A DNA stretch of 50,783 bases from JAXHUH01 sp034211175 (GCA_034211175.1 JAXHUH010000333.1:1-50783); one strand, 5' to 3'; positions 1 through 8,549 are shown, counted from the first letter of the stretch. Program-made: numbers and translations. Notes: generated from the letters alone by a model not told the origin.

Positions 1-5
1 AGACC

Positions 6-93
6 GGCCTGCGGTCGCGCGGGTCGACAGATCCGGTTGAAGCCAGACAGCGTCGACAGTCAGTCGCAGAGTCAGACCCAGCGACCGCAGGCC
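6..93. repeat. 13-bp perfect inverted repeat downstream of the carboxylate operon
   Basis: GGCCTGCGGTCGC at 6-18 is the exact reverse complement of 81-93, with 62 bases between the arms. The spacer holds two copies of GTCGACAG (23-30 and 53-60). It lies just past the stop of the last gene of the minus-strand operon, so transcripts leaving that operon could fold into a long-armed stem. There is no T-run, so this may be a factor-dependent end, an mRNA 3' stabiliser or something else. The neighbouring gene on the left is outside the window. Confidence 0.5.
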
Positions 94-114
94 AGGCACT
101 CCCCATTCTCACTG

Positions 115-936
115 TCAGTCGAAGAGGTCGGGGTCGGTGCGGCAGATCTCGTCCCACAGGGGCTGGAACTGGAACCAGCCGGCGAGCGGGTAGCCGGTCT
201 GCTCGCGGGTGTAGGTCGCGTGCTCGTGGTTGATCTCGTGGGGCGTGCCCGCGGCCATGGCGAGGAGCTGGGCCTGGCACGAGCGTTCCATCGAGACGAA
301 CCAGAACGCGGCCTCGTCGACGGTCTCGCCGACCGTGAACAGCCCGTGGTTGCGATGGATGGCGGCCTTCCCGGCACAGAACGCGGCCGCGAGCTCGTTG
401 CCGGCCTCGACCTCGAACACGACCGCCCCGCCCTGGTCGGCGATCACCGTGTGGTCCTCGTAGAAGATGCACGCGTCCTGGGTCAGCGGGGCGAGCGGGA
501 TGCCGAGCGAGCTGAACGCCTTGCCGTGGGGCGAGTGGGCGTGGGCGGCGGCGACGACGTCCGGTCGGGCGCGGTGGATGGCGCCGTGGATCACGAACGC
601 GGCCCGATTGACCGGTGCGTTGCCGTACACGACGTCGCCGTCGTGATTCACCAGGATCAGGTCGCTCGAGCGGATGTGGCGGAAGCTGGCGCCGAACGGA
701 TTGACCCAGAAGTGGTCGCGGTGCTCCGGGTCGCGCACGGTGACGTGTCCGGCCACGCCCTCCCCGAAGCCGAGGCGGCCGAAGATGCGCAGCGCGCCGG
801 CGAGCTTCGCCTTGACGTGGACGCGTTCGTCCTCGACCGAGTCGAAGGGGGCGGGCAGGTCGAGCGCCACCTCCTTCGCGGTGAGGGGTACGCCGTCGAT
901 GGTCGGCGTGGTCCCGGGGGTAGTCGTCGCGGTCAT
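115..936 (-). CDS. class II aldolase/adducin-family protein
   Basis: 273 aa cytosolic protein of the class II aldolase/adducin fold (Zn-dependent sugar-phosphate aldolases and hydroxy-acid decarboxylases). The metal-binding histidines are visible as AHAHSPHG (H132, H134) and HRNHGLFTVG (H197). The first ~30 residues are a variable extension. The ATG overlaps the stop of the upstream dehydrogenase as ATGA and has GAGGAGA about 10 nt before it, so it is co-translated as the last gene of an eight-gene operon. In that context a retro-aldol cleavage or decarboxylation of a hydroxy/oxo acid is the likely job. The exact substrate cannot be read from sequence. Confidence 0.9.
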   Translation of the reverse strand: MTATTTPGTTPTIDGVPLTAKEVALDLPAPFDSVEDERVHVKAKLAGALRIFGRLGFGEGVAGHVTVRDPEHRDHFWVNPFGASFRHIRSSDLILVNHDGDVVYGNAPVNRAAFVIHGAIHRARPDVVAAAHAHSPHGKAFSSLGIPLAPLTQDACIFYEDHTVIADQGGAVVFEVEAGNELAAAFCAGKAAIHRNHGLFTVGETVDEAAFWFVSMERSCQAQLLAMAAGTPHEINHEHATYTREQTGYPLAGWFQFQPLWDEICRTDPDLFD

Positions 937-1925
937 GGTCGTTGCGTCTCCTCGTGGGCGGTCGCGGTGGATCGGTACGGGATGCGTCGTCGGGTCGGGC
1001 GGTCACGATCGGCTGATGTCGGGTGCGCGGCGAGTGCGTCGAGGACACCGTCGACCGCCAGGTCGGCCATCCGGGCCCGGGTCCGGACGGTGGCGCTGCC
1101 GATGTGGGGCAGCAGGGTCACGCCGGGCGCGGAGCGCAGCCGCGGGTGGACGTCGGGCTCGGACTCGTAGACGTCGAGGCCGGCGCCGAAGAGCCGCCCG
1201 GCGTGGAGGGCCTCGGCGAGGGCGGCCTCGTCGACCACCGCACCGCGCGACGTGTTGACCAGCACCGCGGTCGGTCGCAGCAGCCCGAGCCGCCGCCCGT
1301 CGATCAGGTGGCGGGTGTCGGGAGTGAGCGGCACGTGGAGCGAGACGACGTCGCTGCGGGCGAGGAGCTCGTCGAGGTCGGCGACGAACGAGGCGTCACC
1401 GGTGGGGCGACGGGCGTGGTGGATGACCTCGAGGCCGAACGCCGCCGCCCGCGCCGCCACCGCCCGCCCGATCCGACCCCAACCGACGATCCCGAGCCGC
1501 CCTCCGTCGAGGTCGAGGCCGAGGTGCTGATCCAGCCGCCAGCCCGTCCACGTCGCGCCGCGGACGGTGGCCTCGGCGTCCGACGATCGCCGGCACGCCG
1601 CCAGGATCAGCAGCATCGTGAGATCCGCAGTGGCGGCGTCGAGCGCGCCCGGCGTGGTCCGGACGACGACCTCGCGCCGGGCGGCGTGGGCGGTGTCGAT
1701 GTGCTCGTGGCCCACCGACACCGTGGCGACGACGGCGAGGTCGGGCGCGGCGTCGAGCACCGCGGCGTCGACGCGGTCGGTCAGCGTGCAGACCAGCGCG
1801 TCGACGCCGACGAGTGCACCGTGGCGTGCCGCGTCCCCGAGCGGGACCCCGTCGGGCAGCGTGACGATCTCGCAGCCGGCGCCCCGGAGACGGCCGGTCG
1901 CCGCCTCGGGGAGCGGGCAGGTCAC
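933..1925 (-). CDS. D-2-hydroxyacid dehydrogenase (NAD-binding)
   Basis: D-isomer-specific 2-hydroxyacid dehydrogenase, interconverting a 2-hydroxy acid and 2-oxo acid with NAD(P)H. Visible are the Rossmann GIVGWGRIG, NTSRGAVVDE (substrate Arg), YESEP (Glu) and LLPHIGSAT (catalytic His). The start is a problem. The frame is open to 2096, but the part before about 1950 overlaps the RraA-like gene and is not protein-like. The only usable in-frame start is GTG 1925, which trims the usual N-terminal beta strand (AVLVT). An ATG at 1951 forms TGATG with the upstream stop but is one base out of frame. One extra G in the following GGG run would give MATGPDAVLVTCPLPEA, a textbook N-terminus. See findings. 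Confidence 0.85.
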   Translation of the reverse strand: MTCPLPEAATGRLRGAGCEIVTLPDGVPLGDAARHGALVGVDALVCTLTDRVDAAVLDAAPDLAVVATVSVGHEHIDTAHAARREVVVRTTPGALDAATADLTMLLILAACRRSSDAEATVRGATWTGWRLDQHLGLDLDGGRLGIVGWGRIGRAVAARAAAFGLEVIHHARRPTGDASFVADLDELLARSDVVSLHVPLTPDTRHLIDGRRLGLLRPTAVLVNTSRGAVVDEAALAEALHAGRLFGAGLDVYESEPDVHPRLRSAPGVTLLPHIGSATVRTRARMADLAVDGVLDALAAHPTSADRDRPTRRRIPYRSTATAHEETQRP

Positions 1926-1950
1926 GAGGACGGCGTCGGGCCCGTCGCCA

Positions 1951-2676
1951 TCAGTGCCGGGCGCGCCGGGCGGCGAGCTCGGCCGGGTCGAAGTCCGGCG
2001 AGCGGACCCAGTCGAGCAGCTGCTGCTCCCGTGCCGTGACCCGCTCGGCGGCGTCGACCACGTCGTCGATGCGGTCGACGGGGACGACGATGGCACCGTG
2101 GCGGTCGGCGTGGACGAGGTCGCCGGGCTCGAAGCGGGCGCCGCCGACCTCGACCGGTGTCCCGACCGAACGGATCCTCGTGTAGGCGCGGGCGACGCCG
2201 ACGCCCCGGGCCAGGTAGTGGAAGCCGAGCGGCTCGACGTCGCCGACGTCGCGGACGAGGCCGTCGGTGACGACGCCGCGGGCGTCGAGGGTGCGACAGA
2301 TCGTGGCGTTGACCTCGCCCCACAGGCACCCGGGACCCTGGTCGAGGTCGGCGACGACGACGAGCGTCGGGCCGTCGAGGGCCGCGACCGCGTCGTAGAG
2401 GGGCAGCATCGCCTCCCGCTCGGCCGCCGGGTCCTCGAACGGCTCGGACGAGGTGATCGTGATGGTCACGGCCCGTCCGACGGCCGGCCCCAGGTGCGGG
2501 AACAGGGCGCGGACCGGCGGTCGGGTGAAGCCCTCGGTCGCGGGCCGGATGCCGAGGCCCTGGATCGCGTTGGCGATGGTGGGCGTGTCGTGGTGGGCGA
2601 GCGCGTCGAGTCGGGCGGGGTCGATGGGCATCGTGGGGTCGGCCGGGTTGGTGGGGTTGGCGGCCATCGGCGTCAC
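1951..2676 (-). CDS. RraA/HMG-aldolase-like family protein
   Basis: 241 aa member of the RraA / 4-hydroxy-4-methyl-2-oxoglutarate aldolase fold (often misnamed dimethylmenaquinone methyltransferase). The family signature DGLVRD plus the preceding Gly-rich substrate loop (GPGCLWGEVNA) fit a divalent-metal aldolase or oxaloacetate-type decarboxylase rather than the RNase E regulator. GTG 2676 overlaps the stop of the DUF4387 gene as GTGA; an in-frame ATG three codons on is an alternative. It sits between DUF4387 and the hydroxyacid dehydrogenase in one operon, so it may cleave a hydroxy-oxo acid made or imported by its neighbours (inference). Confidence 0.88.
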   Translation of the reverse strand: MTPMAANPTNPADPTMPIDPARLDALAHHDTPTIANAIQGLGIRPATEGFTRPPVRALFPHLGPAVGRAVTITITSSEPFEDPAAEREAMLPLYDAVAALDGPTLVVVADLDQGPGCLWGEVNATICRTLDARGVVTDGLVRDVGDVEPLGFHYLARGVGVARAYTRIRSVGTPVEVGGARFEPGDLVHADRHGAIVVPVDRIDDVVDAAERVTAREQQLLDWVRSPDFDPAELAARRARH

Positions 2677-3044
2677 CCGGTCCCCGCGTCGAGGGGCACG
2701 TCGCGGAGTGGGATGTGCTGCTGGCCGGCGTGCACGTCGCGGTCCTGCACGGAGCCCGACGCGAACCGCCGGGGGAACGAGACCTTCACGACCCGGATGT
2801 TCGCCATCCGGAAGATGCGGACGTCGGCGGCCTCGACGCGGTACGCGGCGCCGATCCGCTCGGGGGTGAGGACGCCGTCGGCGGCGATGCGCTCGTAGGC
2901 CTCGTCGTCGTCGCAGAACACGTCGAGCGTCTGCCAGAACGGTCCGGCGTTCTTCGATCGCACGAGCTCGGCGACGTCGCCGATCGTCGCACCGGGCGGT
3001 GGGGTCGGCGGCGTCGACGGCGGGGGAGACGGTTCGGTCGTCAT
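2673..3044 (-). CDS. DUF4387 domain protein (AtuA partner)
   Basis: 123 aa with a proline-rich N-terminal 20 residues and then the DUF4387 core (VRSKNAGPFWQTLDVF, later FRMANIRVVKVSFPR). DUF4387 proteins are usually encoded beside or fused to AtuA/DUF1446 proteins, as here, and are presumed to be a small subunit of the same enzyme; the reaction is not established. The ATG overlaps the AtuA stop (ATGA) and its stop overlaps the RraA-like GTG, so stoichiometric co-translation is likely. Confidence 0.87.
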   Translation of the reverse strand: MTTEPSPPPSTPPTPPPGATIGDVAELVRSKNAGPFWQTLDVFCDDDEAYERIAADGVLTPERIGAAYRVEAADVRIFRMANIRVVKVSFPRRFASGSVQDRDVHAGQQHIPLRDVPLDAGTG

Positions 3045-4420
3045 GATGCGCTCATCTCGATGCGGGCCAGGTCGAGCTCGTCATCGAGCTCGACGACGTG
3101 CTGGAGCACGAACTCGTAGACCGGGCCCCTGGGGGTCTCGGCCGGTGACCCGGCGAACGCGAAGCTCGGCAGGTCGCGCATGTGGGGCCGGGGCATGTGG
3201 AGCAGGTACGGGTTCGCGTACTTCGTGATCGCCGTGGCGGTCACCTGGTCGGCGGCGGTCACCACCATCAGGAGCCCGACCTCGCGGGGCGGTGTGTCGT
3301 GCGCCGGTTCCAGGTCGCCGAGCACGGCGTTCGCCCCGTAGCAGCGCATCTCGATCGAGTACGTGCCCGGTTCGAGGCCGAGCACCCGCACCGCGCCCTT
3401 GTCGACGAAGGCACCGAGGTCGGCGACCCACTCGTCGATCTCGGCCAGCACCTCGGGGTCCCGGATCCCGACGAGCGCCATCGACTGGTAGCCCGCGAGC
3501 GCCGAGCCCTCGAGCTTCATCGTGACGGTCGACGCGGCCTCGAACCGTGAGCCCTCGACCCGGACCCGGCGGTCGTCGAGCGGCGTGTAGGTCGCGGCGC
3601 TGGTGTCGAGGGTGCCGGCGGGCTCCCGCATGCGGAACGGGTCGGCGTTCTCGTAGAGCATGTGGGCCGCCACCGACGTCGGCGTGCATCGGCTCGTCGG
3701 GTTGAGCGGCTCGATGGTGAACCCGCCGTCGTCGACCTCGAAGATCACGCCGCCCGTCCGGGGGTTGACGGTGCACTGCCCGCCGCACTCGGCGGTCTTC
3801 GCCGCGTGCCACGTCGGGCCGGGAGCACAGCCGTGCAGGAGCGGCACGGCCGCGAGGACCGCGGTGTCGGTCGCCCGGCCGGCGAGCACGACGTCCGCGC
3901 CCTGCTCGAGCGCGTGCGTGATCGGGTGGTGGCCGAGCAGCCCGACGATGTGCTCGCACCGGCCGACCGTCGCCTCGGTGAGCGGTCCGGCCGGTTCGAG
4001 CGGGTGGACCCGTCCGGCGGCGAGGCGCTCGACGATCACCTCCTGGGCCTGCTCGCTGTAGATGCGCGCGACCGTCGGGCGCAGCCCCTCCTCGCCGACG
4101 ATCTTGGCCACCATCTGCGCGACCCAGTCGACGCCGGCGTCGGTGCCGCTGGTCCCGCACGATCCGACGACCAGCGGGATCCGGGCCTCGAGCGCGGCGA
4201 CGAGCAGGATCCGCAGATCGTGGCTGACCGCCCGTTCGGTGGTCTTCGCGGTGGCGGCGCCGAGGTAGTAGGGGCCCGAGTCGGTGGACCCGCCGTCGAC
4301 GGCGATGGCATGGGCGCCGAGGTCGATGCCCCGCCGGATGCTCTCGGGGGTGAAGCCGGCGCCGAGCATGCCGGTGGGCACGAGCACCTTGGTTGGTTGC
4401 ACGGGTCGGTCCGGTGTCAC
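3041..4420 (-). CDS. AtuA / DUF1446 family protein
   Basis: 459 aa acyclic-terpene-utilisation AtuA (DUF1446) family protein. Family features seen: KVLVPTGMLGAGF near the N-terminus, AVDGGSTDSGPYYLG (~30-45), VGSCGTSGTDAGV (~70), VLAGRATDTAV and AECGGQCTVNPRTGG. The GTG at 4420 is preceded by GGAGGAG at 5-6 nt spacing, which fixes the start; the longer open frame back to 4867 is a shadow of the ABC ATPase. Biochemistry of the family is poorly known. Members occur with DUF4387 in carboxylate and terpenoid catabolic operons. It follows the transporter genes directly and probably acts first on the imported compound (inference). Confidence 0.88.
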   Translation of the reverse strand: MTPDRPVQPTKVLVPTGMLGAGFTPESIRRGIDLGAHAIAVDGGSTDSGPYYLGAATAKTTERAVSHDLRILLVAALEARIPLVVGSCGTSGTDAGVDWVAQMVAKIVGEEGLRPTVARIYSEQAQEVIVERLAAGRVHPLEPAGPLTEATVGRCEHIVGLLGHHPITHALEQGADVVLAGRATDTAVLAAVPLLHGCAPGPTWHAAKTAECGGQCTVNPRTGGVIFEVDDGGFTIEPLNPTSRCTPTSVAAHMLYENADPFRMREPAGTLDTSAATYTPLDDRRVRVEGSRFEAASTVTMKLEGSALAGYQSMALVGIRDPEVLAEIDEWVADLGAFVDKGAVRVLGLEPGTYSIEMRCYGANAVLGDLEPAHDTPPREVGLLMVVTAADQVTATAITKYANPYLLHMPRPHMRDLPSFAFAGSPAETPRGPVYEFVLQHVVELDDELDLARIEMSAS

Positions 4421-5606
4421 GGCGTCTCCTCCGCGGTGGGGCGGGTGGTGGTGGGGTGTTGTCGGCGGGGGCGCCGCCGGGGAGTGCGGCGGCACGGGTG
4501 TCGATGGCGCGACCGTCGTCCGTCGGCCCGGCGCCGTCGGCGCGGAACACCTTGCAGACGTCGGGGAGGCGCAGGACGGGGTGGTCGGGGATGGTCGACC
4601 GGTTGGTCTGCACCGAGATGGTCGCGGTGCCGATGCCGACGATCTGGCGGTAGTGGTCGCCGAGGAACCGCCGTTCGATGGCGGTGCCGCGCACGGTGCC
4701 GGGCGTGCCGAGCTCGCTCTCGGCGGCGATCGTGATCGCCTCGGGGCGCACGCCGAGGTCGGTGCGCCCGAGCTGCGCCCCGCCGTCGATGCGCACCACG
4801 ATCGGCTGTGCCGTGCCGTCGGCCACGAACTCGGCGGTGTCGCCGTCGAGGTGGGTGATCTCGCCACCGAGCAGGTTGATGCTGCCCACGAAGTCGGCGA
4901 CGAAGGTGTCGGCCGGGTCGAGGTAGACCTCCTCGGGTGTGCCGATCTGGGCGACCCGGCCGTGGTCCATGACGACGACCCGGTCGCTCATCGACAGCGC
5001 CTCGTCCTGGTCGTGGGTGACGAACACGGTGGTGATGCCGACCCGCTGCTGGAGGTCGCGCAGCCACGTCCGGGCCCGCTCCCGCAGCTTGGCGTCGAGG
5101 TTCGAGAACGGCTCGTCGAGGAGCAGGAGGCGGGGCTGGTGGGCGAGGGCCCGGGCGAGCGCGACGCGTTGCTGCTGGCCGCCGGACAGCTCGTGGGGGT
5201 ACCGGCCGCCGAGGCCGTCGAGCTCGACCAGCGCCAGGACCTCCTCGATGCGCTCGTGGCGCTCGGCCCTCGCCACCTTGCGCAGCTTCAGCGGGTACCC
5301 GACGTTGTCGGCCACGCGCATGTGCGGCCAGATGGCGTACGACTGGAACACGACGCCGCACGCCCGCTCCTCGGGTGGGACCTCGAGCCGGCGGGCGGCG
5401 TCGAACACGACCTCGTCGCCGATGGTGATCGTCCCCTCGTCGGGTGTGTGCAGCCCGGCTACCGACCACAACGTCGTCGACTTCCCGCAGCCGCTCGGCC
5501 CCAGCAGGGTGAGGAAGCGGCCCTCCTCGGCGACGATCGAGACGTCGTCGAGCGCCCGAACGGCGCCGAACGACTTGCCGAGGTGCGAGATCGTGAGCTC
5601 AGCCAT
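4417..5606 (-). CDS. ABC transporter ATP-binding protein (Fe3+/polyamine/sulfate type), apparent 3' frameshift
   Basis: Cytoplasmic ATPase of the importer. Walker A GPSGCGKST (~36-44), Q-loop FQSYAIWPHM, signature LSGGQQQR, Walker B LLLLDEP, H-loop VFVTHDQDEA, then a TOBE-like C-terminal part (LGVRPEAITIA). ATG 5606 follows GGAAGGAT; the start overlaps the permease end by 8 nt. As printed the frame has no stop at the expected place and runs on to 3081 through AtuA as Arg/Pro-rich junk. One extra C in the C-runs near 4440-4470 would end the protein TAEETP-stop at 4417, giving a GTGA overlap with AtuA like the other junctions. The domains are complete, so function may survive. Coordinates given are for the repaired gene. 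Confidence 0.82.
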
Positions 5607-7368
5607 TGCTGATCCTTCCGAAGGCGAGACGGGCACCGCCGAGCACGACCGCGGTGATGACCAGCTGGATGACCCCGAGGGCCGCGACCGGGCCGGCGAC
5701 GCCCGTGATCCAGAGGTTGAGCATCGTGAGGCCGATGACCTCGTTGCCGGGCGACACCATGAACAGGGCCGGGTCGTAGTCGGCGAACAGGGCGACGAAC
5801 AGCAGCACGTAGGCCACGGCCATCGCCGGCCGCAGGAGGCGGGCGAGGATGGTGCGCATCGCGGTCAGCCAGTCCGCACCGGACACCCGGGCCGCACGGT
5901 CGAGGTCCTCGCCGAGTGCGGCGAGCGCCGGGTAGAAGGCGCTGTAGCCGAGCGCCAGGCTCCGCACCGCGAACGCCGCGCCGATGCCCCACAGCGTCGA
6001 GCGGACGACGCCGTTCGGGTCGATGACCACGAACGACCAGAAGAACGCCATGCCGGTGACGATCCCGGGGATGGCGCGGGGGTAGAGCGTCACGTACTGG
6101 AGCGAGCGGCGGTGGCGGAAGCTCGACCGGTGGGCCACGAGGGCGATCGTCGTGATCGCCAGCGTGGTGATGGCCCCGCCGATCGTGGCGATGAGCAGGC
6201 TGTTCACGATCGAGCGGCGGAACACCGGGTTGTCGGCCACGGTCGTGAAGTTGGCGGTCGTGGCGACGTCCCACGGGTCGATGTAGGGCGTGAGCACCGA
6301 CGTGAACGCCCGCAGGAACAGGCCGAGCGCCGGGATCACGAGCGTCACCGCGAAGTAGGCGGCGACCAGCCCGGACAGGACCCAACGGAGCCGCCCGATG
6401 TCGACCGGGGCCGCGGCGGTGGGCTTGCCCGTGGTGGTCGTGAACCTGGCGAGGTCGCCGGCGAAGCGGTTCCGGGCGATGAGCAGCAGCGTCATCACCA
6501 CGAGCAGCATCACCGCCCCGGCCGACACCAGCCCCTGGCGGGGCGGGAACTCGTTCGACCAGTTGTCGAGCAGGTAGGTCGAGATGAAGTCGACGTTCGA
6601 GGACGTCCCGAGCAGGAGCGGGATGCCGACCACCTCGAGGCTGAGCGCGAACGAGATGACACCGGCGTTGAGGATCCCCGGGCGCAGCATCGGCACCGTG
6701 ACCGACCACAGCGCCCGCAGTGGGCGCGCCCCGTTCACCCGCGCCGCGTTCTCCAGGGTGCTGTCGAGCGTGGTCAGCGCGCTCGCGACGACCAGGTACA
6801 CCATCGGGGTCAGCACACCGATGGCCACGAGGGCCATCCCCGTCACGCTGTAGAGGTCCCAGAAGATCGGCAGCGGCGTGCGCTCGTCGAGCCAGCTCGT
6901 GACGTAGCCCGACGGGGAGTACATCGCGATCCAGCCGAGCATCAGCGGCAGCCCCGGCACGACGAGCGGCCCGAGCACGGCGAGCCGGTAGAGGCGGGTG
7001 CCGGGCAGGCTGACGCGATTCACGAGGACGGCGAGGCTCGTCCCGATGAGCAGCGCGCCCGTGGTGGCGAGGACCGAGAACACGACGGTGTTGCCCACCG
7101 CGGTCCACCACGCACCGTCGCTCAGCAACGCCCGGTAGTTCCCGATGGTGAAGCCGCCGCCGTCGTCGTAGAGCGGTGCGGACCACAGCGACGCCCACAC
7201 CACGGGCACCAGCGGACCGACGACCAGGACGGTGGCGACGAGCCACACCGCGTACTGGACGATCGTGGAGCGGCTCCGTCTCAGACGGGACCGGCGCGGG
7301 ATCGGTGGCCTCCGGCCGGGCCGGCCGGGCGTGGCCGGCTCGACCGGAGCATCGACGGTGAGGGCCAT
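5599..7368 (-). CDS. ABC transporter permease, fused two-domain (FbpB-like)
   Basis: 589 aa inner-membrane permease with two homologous halves, each about six membrane segments, as in Fe3+ (FbpB/SfuB) permeases. Each half carries an EAA-type loop contacting the ATPase (ENAARVNGARPLRALWSVTVP in the first half; DLDRAARVSGADWLTAM in the second). The N-terminus is a basic Arg/Pro stretch before the first helix. ATG 7368 overlaps the upstream stop by one base (TGATG); an in-frame ATG just upstream (MRSLMALT) is possible. It lies between the binding protein and ATPase genes. The Fe3+-type family also carries organic substrates, and the neighbouring catabolic genes argue for a carboxylate here. Confidence 0.92.
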   Translation of the reverse strand: MALTVDAPVEPATPGRPGRRPPIPRRSRLRRSRSTIVQYAVWLVATVLVVGPLVPVVWASLWSAPLYDDGGGFTIGNYRALLSDGAWWTAVGNTVVFSVLATTGALLIGTSLAVLVNRVSLPGTRLYRLAVLGPLVVPGLPLMLGWIAMYSPSGYVTSWLDERTPLPIFWDLYSVTGMALVAIGVLTPMVYLVVASALTTLDSTLENAARVNGARPLRALWSVTVPMLRPGILNAGVISFALSLEVVGIPLLLGTSSNVDFISTYLLDNWSNEFPPRQGLVSAGAVMLLVVMTLLLIARNRFAGDLARFTTTTGKPTAAAPVDIGRLRWVLSGLVAAYFAVTLVIPALGLFLRAFTSVLTPYIDPWDVATTANFTTVADNPVFRRSIVNSLLIATIGGAITTLAITTIALVAHRSSFRHRRSLQYVTLYPRAIPGIVTGMAFFWSFVVIDPNGVVRSTLWGIGAAFAVRSLALGYSAFYPALAALGEDLDRAARVSGADWLTAMRTILARLLRPAMAVAYVLLFVALFADYDPALFMVSPGNEVIGLTMLNLWITGVAGPVAALGVIQLVITAVVLGGARLAFGRISNG

Positions 7369-8537
7369 CAGCGACCGAACGCCTCGTTCCAGCGGGACTG
7401 GATGGCGTCGCGCTCCGCCTCGGCGGCGGGGTCGTAGCCGACGACGATCATGTTGTCCTCGCCGACGACGTCGGCGATCGCGCTGTACCCGTACTCGCAC
7501 GGGACGTCGTCGCGGTAGGGGGTGAGGCCGCCGAGGCAGATCGCGTCCTGGCCGTCGGGGCCGAGCAGCCAGTTGACGAGGAGCTTGGCCGAGGCCGGCG
7601 AGTCCGCCTGCGCCGTGATGCCCATGCCCCGGGGCACGAGCGGGGTGGCGTCGGTGAGGTACTGGTAGTCGAGCACCTCGCCCTGCTCGGCGGTGTCGAG
7701 CAGGAGCCGGACGGCGCCGGAGACGAAGAAGCTGGCCGGGTACTCGCCGTTGGTGGCCTTGTCGAGGAGTGCGCCGGTACCCGACTCGGCCCGGGTGTGG
7801 GGCCCGAGCGCCTCGAGCGTGGCCCAGCCGTCCTCGCCGTTGGCTTCGAGGAAGCCGTAGTTGCCGGTGTAGGCCTGGGAGTTCTCGATCTCGACGGTGC
7901 CGACGCTGCCGTCGAGATCGGGCGCCATCTCGGCGAGCTCGGCCAGCGACGTGGGCTGCGACTCCGGCGGGATGACGAACTGGTTGTACATCGCCACGAG
8001 CGGGTCGACGGCCATCGAGTAGACGCCCGGCGCCTGCAGCGCGAAGTCGGGGAGCTCGGCCAGCTGCGGGTCCTCGTAGGCGAGGACCTCGCCACGCTCG
8101 ACGAGGTCGAGCCAACCGACGGCCTCGCTGGCGATGATCACGTCCGCCGTGGCGACGCCCGAGGACGTCTCGCTCAGGTACCGCTGGAAGGCCTCGAGCC
8201 CGCCGAGGTCGAAGGTCTCGACGTCGATCGACGGGTGGGCCTCGGCGAACGCGGCGAGGACCGGCTCCCAGATCCGGTCGCTCGGGTTGCCGTAGACGAC
8301 GAGGGTGTTCTCGCCCTCGGCCTCGCCGACGAGGTCGTCGAGCGACACCTCACCCTCGGGTGGGGCGCTCTCGTCGTCGTCGCCGGCGGTCGTGTCGGCT
8401 GATGTGCTCGCCGTGGTGTCGCTGCTCGCTTCAGCCGACGACTCGCCCGACGAATCGCCGGACTCGTCGTCGCCTCCGCAGGCGGCCAGCGCCATGGCGG
8501 TGGCGAGGAGCGCGGCTCCCACTCGGTGTGTGTTCAC
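7368..8537 (-). CDS. ABC transporter substrate-binding lipoprotein
   Basis: 389 aa extracellular binding protein of the Fe3+/putrescine-like periplasmic-binding superfamily. Signal peptide with lipobox LAAC (Cys20), then an acidic Ser/Thr/Asp-rich linker to about residue 70, then the binding domain (NTLVVYGNPSDRIWEPVLAAF ... ATADVIIASEAVGWLDLVE). The Tyr-rich iron ligand set of true FbpA proteins is not evident. GTG 8537 is the first codon of the operon; a TGCTATAGCA operator and a -10-like TAACAC lie just upstream. Substrate unknown; the downstream enzymes suggest a hydroxy- or oxo-carboxylate. Confidence 0.9.
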   Translation of the reverse strand: MNTHRVGAALLATAMALAACGGDDESGDSSGESSAEASSDTTASTSADTTAGDDDESAPPEGEVSLDDLVGEAEGENTLVVYGNPSDRIWEPVLAAFAEAHPSIDVETFDLGGLEAFQRYLSETSSGVATADVIIASEAVGWLDLVERGEVLAYEDPQLAELPDFALQAPGVYSMAVDPLVAMYNQFVIPPESQPTSLAELAEMAPDLDGSVGTVEIENSQAYTGNYGFLEANGEDGWATLEALGPHTRAESGTGALLDKATNGEYPASFFVSGAVRLLLDTAEQGEVLDYQYLTDATPLVPRGMGITAQADSPASAKLLVNWLLGPDGQDAICLGGLTPYRDDVPCEYGYSAIADVVGEDNMIVVGYDPAAEAERDAIQSRWNEAFGR

Positions 8538-8549
8538 GGGTCCCCCTAT

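Noticed and set aside
3081..4416. ABC ATPase frame continuing 450 codons through AtuA, as if a fused protein
   Set aside because: The extension is Arg/Pro/Gly-rich out-of-frame reading of AtuA, which is itself fully conserved-looking with its own ribosome site.
4937..7437. 832-codon plus-strand frame opposite the ABC permease and ATPase
   Set aside because: Highly charged repeats of Arg/Asp/Glu/His with no domain; antisense shadow.
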